64,000 bases of DNA from Pseudoduganella rivuli (lineage in GTDB: Bacteria; Pseudomonadota; Gammaproteobacteria; Burkholderiales; Burkholderiaceae_D): NCBI RefSeq assembly GCF_009674485.1, contig NZ_WKJJ01000011.1, positions 1 through 64,000 of the forward strand, read 5' to 3'. The notes beneath the pieces are model-generated. The model saw nothing but the letters and a program-made list of their open reading frames with translations. It did not search any database and was not told where the DNA came from. Every line of letters starts with the position of its first letter. Position 1 is the stretch's first letter. Below are positions 17,414-25,626 of this stretch, one piece after another. A program made the translations under genes and the position numbers.

Positions 17414-18375
17414 TACGACCGCTCGCACTCTGCATTGCCGCCGCCATGCTGGCGGGATGCGCCGCGCCCGCGCGCACGACCGGCAACGCGTATTTGTTCG
17501 CCTACTTTACCGGCAATGGCGAAGACGGCCTGCACTTTGCCGCCAGCCGCGATGGCTACCGATGGGACAAGGTCGGCGGCGGCCGCAGTTTCCTGAAACC
17601 GGTGGTGGGCGCCGCGAAGCTGATGCGCGATCCGTGCATCGTGCAGGGGCCGGATGGCACCTATCACATGGTGTGGACTTCGGGCTGGAAGGAAAACAAT
17701 ATCGGCTACGCGTCGTCGAAAGACCTGGTGCACTGGTCGGCGCAGCGGGAATTGCCCGTCATGGCGCATGAGGCAACCGCCATGAATGCGTGGGCGCCGG
17801 AAATCGCGTACGACCGCGAACGGGACGAATTCGTGATTTTCTGGGCTTCCACCGTGCCGGGGCGCTTCCCGGAAACGGATGGTTCGTCGGAAGACAAATA
17901 TAACCACCGCCTGTACGTGACCACCACCCGGGACTTCAAAACGTTCACGCCGACGAGGCTGTATTACGACCCGGGCTTCAGCGTGATCGACGCGACCTTC
18001 CTGGATTTCAATGGCCGGCGCCATTTGCTGATCAAGGACGAAACCCGCAACCCGCCCCGCAAATACCTGCAACTGGCCTCCGCCGCCGGCGTACAGGGCC
18101 CGTTCGGCAAGCCCGGTGCGCCGTTCACGCCCATCGGCAAATGGGTGGAAGGACCGACCGCGCTGCAAGTGGGCGCGTATGCGGTGGTGTATTACGACGC
18201 TTATATGACCAAACATTATGGCGCGCTGCGTTCGCGCGACCTGGTGCACTGGGAAGATGTCACGGACCGCATGCGTTTTCCCGACGAAGGCACGCCGCTA
18301 CGCATGCGCCACGGCACGGCGTTCGCGGTACCCGCGGCGCTGCTGGCAACACTTGATAAAGAGGAGACAAAATGA
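17410..18375 (+). CDS. GH43-like glycoside hydrolase, lipoprotein
   Basis: A 321-residue protein with a lipobox (AAAMLAGCAA), so it is probably anchored to a membrane. The rest is a five-bladed propeller of the glycoside hydrolase family 43/62/32 type: MRDPCIVQGPDGTYHMVWTSGW carries the usual first-blade aspartate, and MNAWAPEIAYDRERDEFVIFW the central acidic residue region. In pectin operons such enzymes remove arabinose or galactose side chains from rhamnogalacturonan-I. The exact sugar is not predictable. The start overlaps the stop of the CE12 gene (ATGA). Confidence 0.83.
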   Translation: MIRPLALCIAAAMLAGCAAPARTTGNAYLFAYFTGNGEDGLHFAASRDGYRWDKVGGGRSFLKPVVGAAKLMRDPCIVQGPDGTYHMVWTSGWKENNIGYASSKDLVHWSAQRELPVMAHEATAMNAWAPEIAYDRERDEFVIFWASTVPGRFPETDGSSEDKYNHRLYVTTTRDFKTFTPTRLYYDPGFSVIDATFLDFNGRRHLLIKDETRNPPRKYLQLASAAGVQGPFGKPGAPFTPIGKWVEGPTALQVGAYAVVYYDAYMTKHYGALRSRDLVHWEDVTDRMRFPDEGTPLRMRHGTAFAVPAALLATLDKEETK

Positions 18376-19067
18376 AACGCTGGATCGCCGCTGCACTGCT
18401 GGCAGCCGCCCTGCCCACCCTGCCCGCCTGGGCCGAACCGCTGGCCACCACCACCGCCAGCGACAGCAATTACCTGCAACGGGTGCCGTACCAGACGTAC
18501 TTTGCCGATTACCTGGCGCTGCGCCAGGGCCGGCAGGCCGACCTGGTGTTCATTGGTGATTCCATTACCGAGCAGTGGCGCTGGGGCGCGGGCAATGCCG
18601 TGTGGCGCGCCCGTTTCGAGCACCGCGCATTCGACTTCGGCCTGGGCGCGGACCGCACGCAGCACGTGCTGTGGCGCCTGCAGCAATTCGACTTGTCGTT
18701 CCTGAAGCCGAAAGCCGCCGTCATCATGATCGGCACCAACAACGTGTCGGACCAGCCGGAAGATATCGCCGGCGGCGTGCAGGCCGTGATCGCCGCCACG
18801 CAAAAGAAATTCCCCGGCGTGAAAGTCGTCCTGATGAGCATCCTGCCGAACGAACGGGCCACCGCGAAAATGGCCGCCGTCAACCGCCTGCTGGCGCCGC
18901 TGGCCGACGGCAAGCGCGTGGTCTACGTCGACCTGGCTTCCCGGTTCACGCCGGAAGGCGACAACTGGAAAGGCCTGTCCCGCGACAGGCTGCACCTGAC
19001 GGAACAGGGCTACACCATGTGGGCCGACGCGCTGGACGCCGTCCTGCCCACCGTCCTCGCCAACTGA
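18372..19067 (+). CDS. Secreted SGNH/GDSL esterase
   Basis: A 231-residue exported esterase. The signal peptide (ALLAAALPTLPAWA) is followed by all SGNH blocks: FIGDSITEQW with the serine nucleophile, DFGLGADRTQ, MIGTNN with the oxyanion Asn, and DRLHLTEQGY with the Asp-His pair. It resembles the PAF-acetylhydrolase-like branch often found in polysaccharide loci. A second acetylesterase, acting on small products or on another acetyl position, is a reasonable role. It overlaps the GH43-like gene by 4 nt, and GAGGAG just upstream of its start closes the operon arrangement. Confidence 0.87.
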   Translation: MKRWIAAALLAAALPTLPAWAEPLATTTASDSNYLQRVPYQTYFADYLALRQGRQADLVFIGDSITEQWRWGAGNAVWRARFEHRAFDFGLGADRTQHVLWRLQQFDLSFLKPKAAVIMIGTNNVSDQPEDIAGGVQAVIAATQKKFPGVKVVLMSILPNERATAKMAAVNRLLAPLADGKRVVYVDLASRFTPEGDNWKGLSRDRLHLTEQGYTMWADALDAVLPTVLAN

Positions 19068-19091
19068 CCCTGCCGCGGTTGAAGCCCTGGA

Positions 19092-19343
19092 TCAGCCGAA
19101 GGGGTTGGCGACGGATTTGACGTCGGGGGGCGGCAGGCGGTCTGGCAGGCTGGCCGACTCCAGTTTGGCCAGCACGTCGGACAGCAGCTTGTGCAGGGCG
19201 CGCGTGTCGGCCAGGCCGGCTTTGTCCAGCGTCAGGTCGATGTCGCCGCTGATCGTGATGCGGTCGACACGGTTTTCCACGGTCAGGCCGCCAATGTGCA
19301 GTACATCGGCTTCATTGGCGTAGGGGATGAATTTCTTGGCCAT
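19092..19343 (-). CDS. Small hypothetical protein
   Basis: An 83-residue acidic protein starting MAKKFIPYANEADVLHIGGL. It has no signal peptide, membrane segment or known motif; the central part (DRITISGDIDLTLDKAGLADTRALHKLLSDVLAKLE) reads as a strand pair followed by a helix. It starts 10 nt after the end of the endonuclease gene, with GGAG before its ATG, so the two form a probable operon. It could be a partner or inhibitor of that nuclease, but this is only position-based speculation. Confidence 0.7.
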   Translation of the reverse strand: MAKKFIPYANEADVLHIGGLTVENRVDRITISGDIDLTLDKAGLADTRALHKLLSDVLAKLESASLPDRLPPPDVKSVANPFG

Positions 19344-19353
19344 GCTGGACTCC

Positions 19354-20118
19354 TCAGCGTTTGCGGGGTTTGGCGGTTGGCAGCTTCAGCATGGTCTGCT
19401 TTTGCTGCGGCGTCAGCGACGGCAACAGATTGATGCCGATCTTTTGTTCCAGCTCGGCCACTGTCATCGTCACGTATTGCACGTCCGGCTGGTTTTCCAC
19501 GAAATACGCGCCACCGGCACGCTGGCGCGGGCTGTACACGACCTTGTATAAATGGCTGGGCACCAGCACGTTGCCGATCTTGCGCAAGTCCGTGCCGAGA
19601 AAAGCCGGCCCCGTGATCACATACAGGTCGCCCTCTTTCTTTGCCAGCTTGCGCACCGCCTGCTCGATACCGGCCCATACATGGCGGTTGTTGTCGCCAT
19701 CCTGCGGCACCATGTTCGCCAGCGTAAAGCTTTCGCGCTGCGACTGGCGGTCCGGCATGTCGCCATTGGGCGCCATGTGGCCGCGGTCGAAACCGCTGCG
19801 CGCATAGTCGGACAATTCCGCGCGGTGCTGGCGCGGCAGGCGCTCCTCCGGGTGGAAGGAGTTTTCGCGGTCCAGGTCGCGCGCCTGCTCGACGTTGTCG
19901 GCGGTCAGGTGCTCGGCCGCCCACAGCGGCGTGCGGGTCACACCCGAATGCATGATGCCAAACACGCCGTAGCACAGTTCCTGCGTATTGACGGCCAGCT
20001 TCTGGTTACGGAATTCCGGCGCCTTGCCATCCACGTAGTGATCGGGACAGGCGGCCAGCGCCAGCGACGACGCCAGTGCGGACAGCGCAAAGGCGGCGGC
20101 TATTAACTTCTTCTTCAA
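19354..20118 (-). CDS. Secreted DNA/RNA non-specific endonuclease
   Basis: A 254-residue nuclease of the beta-beta-alpha-metal (NucA/Serratia nuclease) family, which cuts DNA and RNA without sequence preference using one magnesium ion. The signal peptide (LSALASSLALAAC) sends it to the periplasm or outside. The active-site motif is clear: FDRGHMAPNGDM, with the catalytic His after DRG and a metal-binding Asn further on (LANMVPQDGDNNRHVWAGIE). The C-terminus is basic (KPRKR). Roles in nutrient acquisition from DNA or in competition are both plausible. The gene for the small protein at 19092 follows directly. Confidence 0.92.
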   Translation of the reverse strand: MKKKLIAAAFALSALASSLALAACPDHYVDGKAPEFRNQKLAVNTQELCYGVFGIMHSGVTRTPLWAAEHLTADNVEQARDLDRENSFHPEERLPRQHRAELSDYARSGFDRGHMAPNGDMPDRQSQRESFTLANMVPQDGDNNRHVWAGIEQAVRKLAKKEGDLYVITGPAFLGTDLRKIGNVLVPSHLYKVVYSPRQRAGGAYFVENQPDVQYVTMTVAELEQKIGINLLPSLTPQQKQTMLKLPTAKPRKR

Positions 20119-20175
20119 CGTGATTCCTTACTTAACTTGAACAAATACTGCGATGAACGGATACTGCGCCGCATT

Positions 20176-21132
20176 CTAGCGGAGCGCGGCAATCCGTGAC
20201 AAACGGGAGACGATGGCGGCCAATTCCACGCGCAACGCATCCGGCGCGATAATCTCGAATTCAAACGGCAGGCTGGCCAGTTCGCGGGCAAACCAGTCCA
20301 GGCTGTCCGACTGGTTATGCAGCAGCACGCCGTCCGGCGTTTGCTCGAACAGGCCGATGGCGTCGGCCAGGAACCGCTGGGCCGTGGCCAGGTCGGTCTT
20401 CAGCAGCACTTCGGTGGGATGGGCGCGCGGCATGGCGGCAAACGACGTGCGCAAATGCGCCAGCGCGTCGAATCCCGGCGGGCGCAGGAACGATTGCGGC
20501 AGCGGCTCCGCCGACACGATGCGGTCCAGCCGGAACGTGCGCATGTCCTGGCGCAAGTGGCAAAAGCCCACCGCGTACCACCAGCCGCCGTAATACGCGA
20601 GGCCATACGGATCGATGCGCCGCTCGCTGTCGACGTCCATGGTCCGGTAGCGCAGGTGCACGCGCTGTCCCTGCTGGGCCGCGGCGCTTAACGTCACCAG
20701 CGCAGCATTGTCCTGCGGCGCCGCGTTGCGGGCGCGTTCCAGGTCCAGCCGCACGGTTTCATCGATGGCGCCGACGCGCCGTTTCAACCCGTCCGGCATG
20801 ATGCGCTCCAGCTTGGCCTGGGCGCTGGCCACCGCCGGCGCCGCTTCGGCCAGGCCCAGGCTGCGGGCCGCCAGCAAGCCCAGCGACAGCGCCAGCGCTT
20901 CGTCGTCCGTGAACATCATGGGCGGCAGCTTAAAACCCGGCATCAGCGCATAGCCGCCATAGCGCCCCCGCTCACTGAGGATGGGGATGCCGATCTGTTC
21001 CAGCATGACGATATAGCGGCGCAACGTGCGGCCGTCCACCTCCAGGCGGCTGGCCATCTCGGCGCCGCTCATGCGGCCATGGGTTTGCAGCAGTTCCAGT
21101 ACTGCCAGTACGCGGGTGGTCGGATGGTACAT
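20176..21132 (-). CDS. WYL-domain transcriptional regulator (YafY/DeoR-like)
   Basis: A 318-residue regulator with an N-terminal winged helix (TRVLAVLELLQTHGRMSGAEM, then RTLRRYIVMLEQIGIPI) and a WYL domain at about residues 145-225 (VHLRYRTMDVDSERRIDPYGLAYYGGWWYAVGFC). WYL domains bind ligands such as nucleic-acid pieces or nucleotides and control transcription, including stress and defence genes. It is divergent from the LysE-type exporter gene with about 80 nt between the starts, so it probably regulates that exporter. Confidence 0.9.
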   Translation of the reverse strand: MYHPTTRVLAVLELLQTHGRMSGAEMASRLEVDGRTLRRYIVMLEQIGIPILSERGRYGGYALMPGFKLPPMMFTDDEALALSLGLLAARSLGLAEAAPAVASAQAKLERIMPDGLKRRVGAIDETVRLDLERARNAAPQDNAALVTLSAAAQQGQRVHLRYRTMDVDSERRIDPYGLAYYGGWWYAVGFCHLRQDMRTFRLDRIVSAEPLPQSFLRPPGFDALAHLRTSFAAMPRAHPTEVLLKTDLATAQRFLADAIGLFEQTPDGVLLHNQSDSLDWFARELASLPFEFEIIAPDALRVELAAIVSRLSRIAALR

Positions 21133-21212
21133 GCTGCCACTTTAGCGTCGAATCAGGGCGAAAACTGTCCTCATTAAACACGATACTTGCCGGACACAAC
21201 AAGGAGAACACT

Positions 21213-21899
21213 ATGAATCATCATCTGTGGCTGTATTTCGCCGTAGTCTTCGGCATCGTGATTTTGCCCGGCCTCGACATGGCCTTCGTCATGGCCAGTT
21301 CGCTGCTGGGCGGCAGGCGCGCCGGCATGGCGGCTGTCGGCGGTATCGTGGCGGGCGGCTTTTGCCACCTGGCGATGGCGACGCTGGGCATCGCCATGCT
21401 GCTGCAACTGTTACCCGGCTTGTTCAATACGCTGTTGCTGGCCGGGGCCGCCTACATCGCGTGGATGGGCTGGACTTTCCTGCGCAGCGACAGCGTGTTC
21501 CAGCCGTCGCACAGCCGCGAAGTGCTGGCGCCGCACGTGATCTTCCGCCGCGCAATGATGACCAGCCTGGTCAACCCGAAAGCGTATTTGTTCATGCTGG
21601 CGATCTTCCCCCAGTTCCTGCGTACGGACGAGGGGCCGCTGTGGCTGCAGTCCGGTGTATTGGGCGCGATCACGGCCGCCACCCAGGTGGGCGTCTACGG
21701 CGCGCTGGCGCTGGCGTCCAGCCACGCCACGGACTGGTTCACACACCACCCGCGCGCGTCGGCCGTCACGGCCAAAGTCATGGGCGTGCTGTTGATTGCC
21801 ACGGCCTGCGCCAGCGCGGCGCAGGCATGGCGAGGCGTGTCGACCGCCATGCAGTCGGCCGATATCACCATCGTGGTCGGCGGACATACTGTCCGCTGA
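21213..21899 (+). CDS. LysE family amino-acid exporter
   Basis: A 228-residue inner-membrane protein with five to six helices and the LysE/RhtB pattern: an N-terminal PGLDMAFVMASSLLGGRRAG block and VNPKAYLFMLAIFPQF in the middle. Such proteins export amino acids or related small molecules, using the proton gradient. AAGGAG precedes the ATG. The divergent WYL regulator is the likely controller. The transported compound cannot be predicted. The gene end is only 8 nt from the convergent GFA gene. Confidence 0.9.
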   Translation: MNHHLWLYFAVVFGIVILPGLDMAFVMASSLLGGRRAGMAAVGGIVAGGFCHLAMATLGIAMLLQLLPGLFNTLLLAGAAYIAWMGWTFLRSDSVFQPSHSREVLAPHVIFRRAMMTSLVNPKAYLFMLAIFPQFLRTDEGPLWLQSGVLGAITAATQVGVYGALALASSHATDWFTHHPRASAVTAKVMGVLLIATACASAAQAWRGVSTAMQSADITIVVGGHTVR

Positions 21900-21907
21900 G
21901 CGCTGGC

Positions 21908-22255
21908 CTACAGCGAGCGTCCGTCGTATTGCTGCACCGGGACGGACGCCGGATCGAAGTCTTCGAGGCAATTGAGGCTGATGGCCACCGTCGCATTGCC
22001 TTTCGGGTCCGTGCCTTCGCCAAACGGGTGTATGCCGCACGTCTTGCAGAAGTGGTGCTTGATCACGTGCTTGTTGAAGGTATAGGTGGCCAGCGCATCT
22101 TCCGGCGTCAGCAACTTCATGCTGGTGCGGGGGAAGAACGCCAGCGGCGTGCCCTTACGGCGGCAGATCGAACAATTGCACATGATCGCGCCCTTGATCT
22201 CGCCTTCCACTTCATACTTCACATTGCCGCAATGGCAGCTTCCCTTGTACAGCAT
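21908..22255 (-). CDS. GFA family zinc protein
   Basis: A 115-residue protein of the glutathione-dependent formaldehyde-activating (GFA)-like family. Its zinc-binding cysteines are all present: SCHCGNVKYE, CNCSICRRKG and FCKTCGIHPFG. True GFA enzymes bind glutathione and speed its reaction with formaldehyde, but most family members, including short ones like this, have no proven substrate. It stands alone between convergent and same-strand neighbours without a clear operon partner. Confidence 0.9.
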   Translation of the reverse strand: MLYKGSCHCGNVKYEVEGEIKGAIMCNCSICRRKGTPLAFFPRTSMKLLTPEDALATYTFNKHVIKHHFCKTCGIHPFGEGTDPKGNATVAISLNCLEDFDPASVPVQQYDGRSL

Positions 22256-22296
22256 GGCGCTCCTCCGCTGTTGATTAATGGAGCCAGCAGTCTAAA

Positions 22297-23199
22297 TCAG
22301 TGCAAACGTCCCGACAACGCTTCGAGCACGCCCTTGCGGTTCTTGTGCGACGTTTCGTACGCCCGGACCGTGCGGCGCTGGGCTGCCGTCAGTTCGTGCA
22401 CGTGGCTGCGGATCTGCGTCACCGTGAGTTTCTGGTAATCCTTGATCGGCAACCCGTCGTTCATCATGCGGTGCAGCGCGTCGCGGCCTTTGCCATCCAT
22501 CTTGTGCATGGCGGCCGATGGCTTGGCGGCGGGCTTCGCGGCTTTCATGACGGATTTGGCAGCGGATTTGGTGGCGGTTTTTGCCGAGGATTTCCGTGCC
22601 GTCTTCGCCGCCGCCTTTGTCGCCGGTTTCGCCGTAGCCTTGGCAGCCGCTTTCGGGGTGCTCTTCGTTGCAGCCTTCATGGCCGTCTTGCCGGCTGACC
22701 TGGTTGCCGCTTTCGTGGCGGTTTTGGCGGCGGTTTTGGTCGCCGATTTGGCGGCTGGTTTAGCGGTGGACCTGGTGGCGGACTTGCCAGCCGATTTCGT
22801 TGCGGACTTCGTTGGCGATTTCGTGGCAGACTTCGCAGCCGCCTTTGTCGCGGGCTTGGCGGACGCCTTCGTGGCGGACTTCGTCGTGGATTTCGCAGCA
22901 GCTTTTTTAGCCGCCGGCTTCGCAGCGGACTTTGCGGCCGGTTTTGCGGAAGACTTCACGGCAGGCTTTGCCGCCGTCCTGGCGGCCGGTTTGGCGGCGG
23001 ACGCCTTGCTGCCGCTGGCGCGGCTGGCCGATTTGGCGGCGCCCTTCTGTTCCTTGGTCTCGCCGTGTTCGCGGCGCTGCTTGTTGACGATGCGGGCGGC
23101 GACTTCGTCTTCACGGCCGCCGTAGCGGCCTTCCTTCTGGAACTCCTGCTTCAGTTCCTTGTACTCGCGCTCCCGTTTTTGGCTGGCTCCTCTGGGCAT
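22297..23199 (-). CDS. Histone H1-like Lys/Ala/Thr/Ser-rich protein
   Basis: A 300-residue, strongly basic protein in three parts. Residues 1-53 are a charged helical head (MPRGASQKREREYKELKQ, then EVAARIVNKQRREHGETKEQ) similar to small proteins often annotated as plasmid stabilisation proteins. Residues 54-230 are low-complexity repeats of the KxAAK/KSATK kind, resembling the tail of eukaryotic histone H1 and bacterial AlgP/Hc1-type proteins. Residues 231-300 form a compact helical tail (YQKLTVTQIRSHVHELTAAQ, then YETSHKNRKGVLEAL). It very likely binds DNA and shapes the nucleoid. GAGGAG upstream supports the start at 23199. Confidence 0.85.
   Translation of the reverse strand: MPRGASQKREREYKELKQEFQKEGRYGGREDEVAARIVNKQRREHGETKEQKGAAKSASRASGSKASAAKPAARTAAKPAVKSSAKPAAKSAAKPAAKKAAAKSTTKSATKASAKPATKAAAKSATKSPTKSATKSAGKSATRSTAKPAAKSATKTAAKTATKAATRSAGKTAMKAATKSTPKAAAKATAKPATKAAAKTARKSSAKTATKSAAKSVMKAAKPAAKPSAAMHKMDGKGRDALHRMMNDGLPIKDYQKLTVTQIRSHVHELTAAQRRTVRAYETSHKNRKGVLEALSGRLH
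22510..23040 (-). repeat. Low-complexity coding repeat (KxATK/KPAAK)
   Basis: This stretch encodes the repetitive middle of the histone-like protein: about 177 residues made almost only of Ala, Lys, Thr, Ser, Pro and a little Arg/Gly, in irregular 4- to 8-residue units. Length is expected to vary between strains. Confidence 0.85.
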
Positions 23200-23307
23200 G
23201 ATGGTTCTCCTCATGGTTTGCGGTGATCCGATCATACGCGCGCCCTTGTTTGCCTGGCGCACGCTGTGTGCTAGATTCCTCGTTCACACCCGACGACAAG
23301 GATCCCC

Positions 23308-24630
23308 ATGAAACGCATGACACTGGCGCTGGCCTGCCTCGGCGCGTTACAGACCGCCGCGGCGGCCGACACGGAACTGCACCAGGCGGTGGCCCGCGAA
23401 TACAAGGAGCGCCTGGGCGCGCTGTTCGACCACTTCCACCGCAACCCCGAGCTGTCGTTCATGGAAGTCAACACGGCGGCCCGCATTGCCCAGGAATTGC
23501 GGGCCGCCGGCTTCCAGGTCACGGAAAAAGTGGGCGGCACCGGCGTGGTGGCGATCCTGAAAAACGGCCCCGGCCCGATGGCCATGCTGCGCGCCGATAT
23601 GGATGGCTTGCCGGTCGAGGAAAAATCCGGCTTGCCGAATGCATCGAAAGTCATGCAGAAAGACCGGGAAGGCAACCTGTTCCCCGTCACCCACGCGTGC
23701 GGCCACGACGTCCACATCACCAGCCTGGTCGGCACCGCGCGCCAGATGGCGGCCCGCAAGGCCGAGTGGTCCGGCACGCTGATGCTGATTGCGCAGCCGG
23801 CGGAAGAACGGGTCGGCGGCGCGCTGGCCATGATGCGCGACCGACTCTGGGAGCGTTTCGGCAAGCCCGATTACGCGCTGGCGTTCCACGTTTCGGCGAT
23901 CAACGTGCTGGGGAAAATCGAAGCGCTGGAAGGCGCCCCCTATTCCGGCGCCGACACGGTCGAAGTGGTGGTGCACGGCGTCGGCGCCCATGGCGCCAGT
24001 CCGCATACGGGCAAAGACCCGGTGGTGATCGGCGCGCAAATCGTCATGGGCTTGCAGGCGCTGGTGTCGCGCGATTTGCCGCCGCGCGAACCGGGTGTCA
24101 TCACCGTGGGTTCCTTCCATGCCGGCACCAAGGCCAACATCATTTCCGATACCGCCGAGCTAAAAATGACGGTGCGTTCGGAAAACCCGCAAACCCGCAA
24201 GCTGCTGCTGGACGGCATCCGCCGCGTGGCGCTGAACACGGCCCGCGCCGCCGGCGTGTCCGAAGACAAGCTGCCCACCGTGCGCGAAGTCGACGATCCC
24301 GCGCCGCCGACGGTCAACGATATCCCACTGACACGGCGCCTGAAAGCCGTCTGGGTGCAGAATATGGGGCCGGATATCCTGGACGCGGAATTACCCCGCC
24401 TCGGCATGGGCGCGGAGGATTTCCCCGCCTTTACGTCGCAGCCGTATATTCCCAGCGTCTATTTCCGCGTCGGCGGCACGCCCAAGGCGGCGCTCGACGC
24501 GGCCAGTGCGGGCGGCCCGCCGGTGGCCGGCCACCACAGCGGCCTGTTCAAGATCACGCCGGAACAGTCGGTGCGCACGGGCGTCGAAGCATCCACCTTG
24601 GCGTTGCTGGATTTGCTGAAGAAACCCTGA
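23308..24630 (+). CDS. Exported M20 family amidohydrolase/peptidase
   Basis: A 440-residue zinc-dependent amidohydrolase of peptidase family M20 (hippurate hydrolase/IAA-amino acid hydrolase branch) with a signal peptide (LALACLGALQTAAAA). Metal and catalytic motifs are present: LRADMDGLPV, ACGHDVHITSL with the first ligand His region, QPAEERVGGA with the general-base Glu, and GMGAEDFPAF near the end. A dimerisation lid lies at about residues 210-320. Members cleave N-acyl amino acids or similar amides. The periplasmic location and substrate are inferred. Its stop codon pairs into a hairpin with that of the convergent response regulator. Confidence 0.9.
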   Translation: MKRMTLALACLGALQTAAAADTELHQAVAREYKERLGALFDHFHRNPELSFMEVNTAARIAQELRAAGFQVTEKVGGTGVVAILKNGPGPMAMLRADMDGLPVEEKSGLPNASKVMQKDREGNLFPVTHACGHDVHITSLVGTARQMAARKAEWSGTLMLIAQPAEERVGGALAMMRDRLWERFGKPDYALAFHVSAINVLGKIEALEGAPYSGADTVEVVVHGVGAHGASPHTGKDPVVIGAQIVMGLQALVSRDLPPREPGVITVGSFHAGTKANIISDTAELKMTVRSENPQTRKLLLDGIRRVALNTARAAGVSEDKLPTVREVDDPAPPTVNDIPLTRRLKAVWVQNMGPDILDAELPRLGMGAEDFPAFTSQPYIPSVYFRVGGTPKAALDAASAGGPPVAGHHSGLFKITPEQSVRTGVEASTLALLDLLKKP

Positions 24631-24646
24631 CGCTTGCGCGCGTCAG
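24627..24646. terminator. Hairpin over two convergent stop codons
   Basis: CTGACGC (24627-24633) and GCGTCAG (24640-24646) form a 7-bp stem with a 6-nt loop that includes the stop codons of both the M20 gene (+) and the response-regulator gene (-). There is no T-tract, so it may protect ends or weakly terminate rather than act as a strong terminator. Confidence 0.45.
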
Positions 24647-25626
24647 AAGCGTTCGACCCACGCCGCCAGTTGAGCGGGTGTCAGCATGGTGTCGCTGCGC
24701 CCCAGCTTGCCCTGCACGCCGCCCCCTTCGCCCGGCGCAATGTGCAAGGTCCAGCCGTGGCGGCCCAGCCACAGCAGGGCCGCCATCCAGAATGCATGCT
24801 GCGATGAAATCACGTCGGCGCTGGGCGACGCGAGGAATTCCGCCAGGTCCGCGCCATCGCGGAAATGGACGCCGGTCGTGCCCAGCACGCTGCAGGCGGC
24901 GCCGAAATTTTCCTCCAGCATGGAAAGAATGCGTTCCGGCTGTGCATCGGCATGGCGCTGGTCGATCTCGTCCAGGTGCTCGCGCACGGCCAGCGCGAAC
25001 GCGGCATTGCGGAACGCTTCGGCGCTGGTGAGGTCGGCATGGTCGATCAGCAGCCAGTCCGGTTCGGGCGGCGCCACGCCACCCAGTTGCGCGGCCGCCA
25101 GGTACGACTCCACCGGCAGGCATGACACCAGCCCCCCGATACCGGCGCACAGCGTGTAGACCATGCCGACGCGGGACGCGATCACTTGCTGTTGGCGCAC
25201 CACCAGTTTTTCGCGCAGTAGTTGCGCGTGTTCCCGGCGCAGCCGCGCCAGCTCCAGCGCCTGTTTCAATTCCATACGCAACGCCGCGATGTCCCACGGT
25301 TTCTGGATGTAGCGGTGGATTTGCCCCTGGTTCACGGCATCGACCGTGTGTTCCAGTTCCGAATACGCCGTCGTCAGGATGCGCACGATGTGCGGATAGC
25401 GGTCACGCGCATACGACAGCAGCGCATTCCCATAGGCGCCCGGCATGCGCTGGTCCGACACCAGCACCGCGATACGGTCCGCATGCTGGTCCAGCAGCGC
25501 CTGCCCTTCCTCCACCGACAAGGCGGTCAGCACGGGCGCCAGCGGCTCCAGCGCGCGCTGGAAGTATTTCAGCGCTGTCGCCTCGTCGTCGACATACAGG
25601 ATGGCCGGAGTATGGGATTCGCTCAT
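24643..25626 (-). CDS. Response regulator of the Phc-like operon (PhcQ/PhcR-like)
   Basis: A 327-residue regulator. Residues about 8-125 are a receiver domain with the acidic pair in YVDDE, the phosphorylated aspartate at about 58 (VSDQRMPG) and the conserved lysine in RYIQKPWD. The remaining 200 residues show no DNA-binding, GGDEF or HD motif and no kinase blocks; they begin with a coiled-coil-like helix (ALELARLRREHAQLLREKL). In Ralstonia the quorum-sensing operon phcBSRQ encodes such output-less regulators, which act through the LysR-type regulator PhcA. The start overlaps the kinase stop by 4 nt. Its partner output is not visible here. Confidence 0.82.
   Translation of the reverse strand: MSESHTPAILYVDDEATALKYFQRALEPLAPVLTALSVEEGQALLDQHADRIAVLVSDQRMPGAYGNALLSYARDRYPHIVRILTTAYSELEHTVDAVNQGQIHRYIQKPWDIAALRMELKQALELARLRREHAQLLREKLVVRQQQVIASRVGMVYTLCAGIGGLVSCLPVESYLAAAQLGGVAPPEPDWLLIDHADLTSAEAFRNAAFALAVREHLDEIDQRHADAQPERILSMLEENFGAACSVLGTTGVHFRDGADLAEFLASPSADVISSQHAFWMAALLWLGRHGWTLHIAPGEGGGVQGKLGRSDTMLTPAQLAAWVERF

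Noticed and set aside
16133..17428. Open frame opposite to the CE12 gene
   Set aside because: No ribosome site or domain; opposite to a gene with full SGNH motifs.
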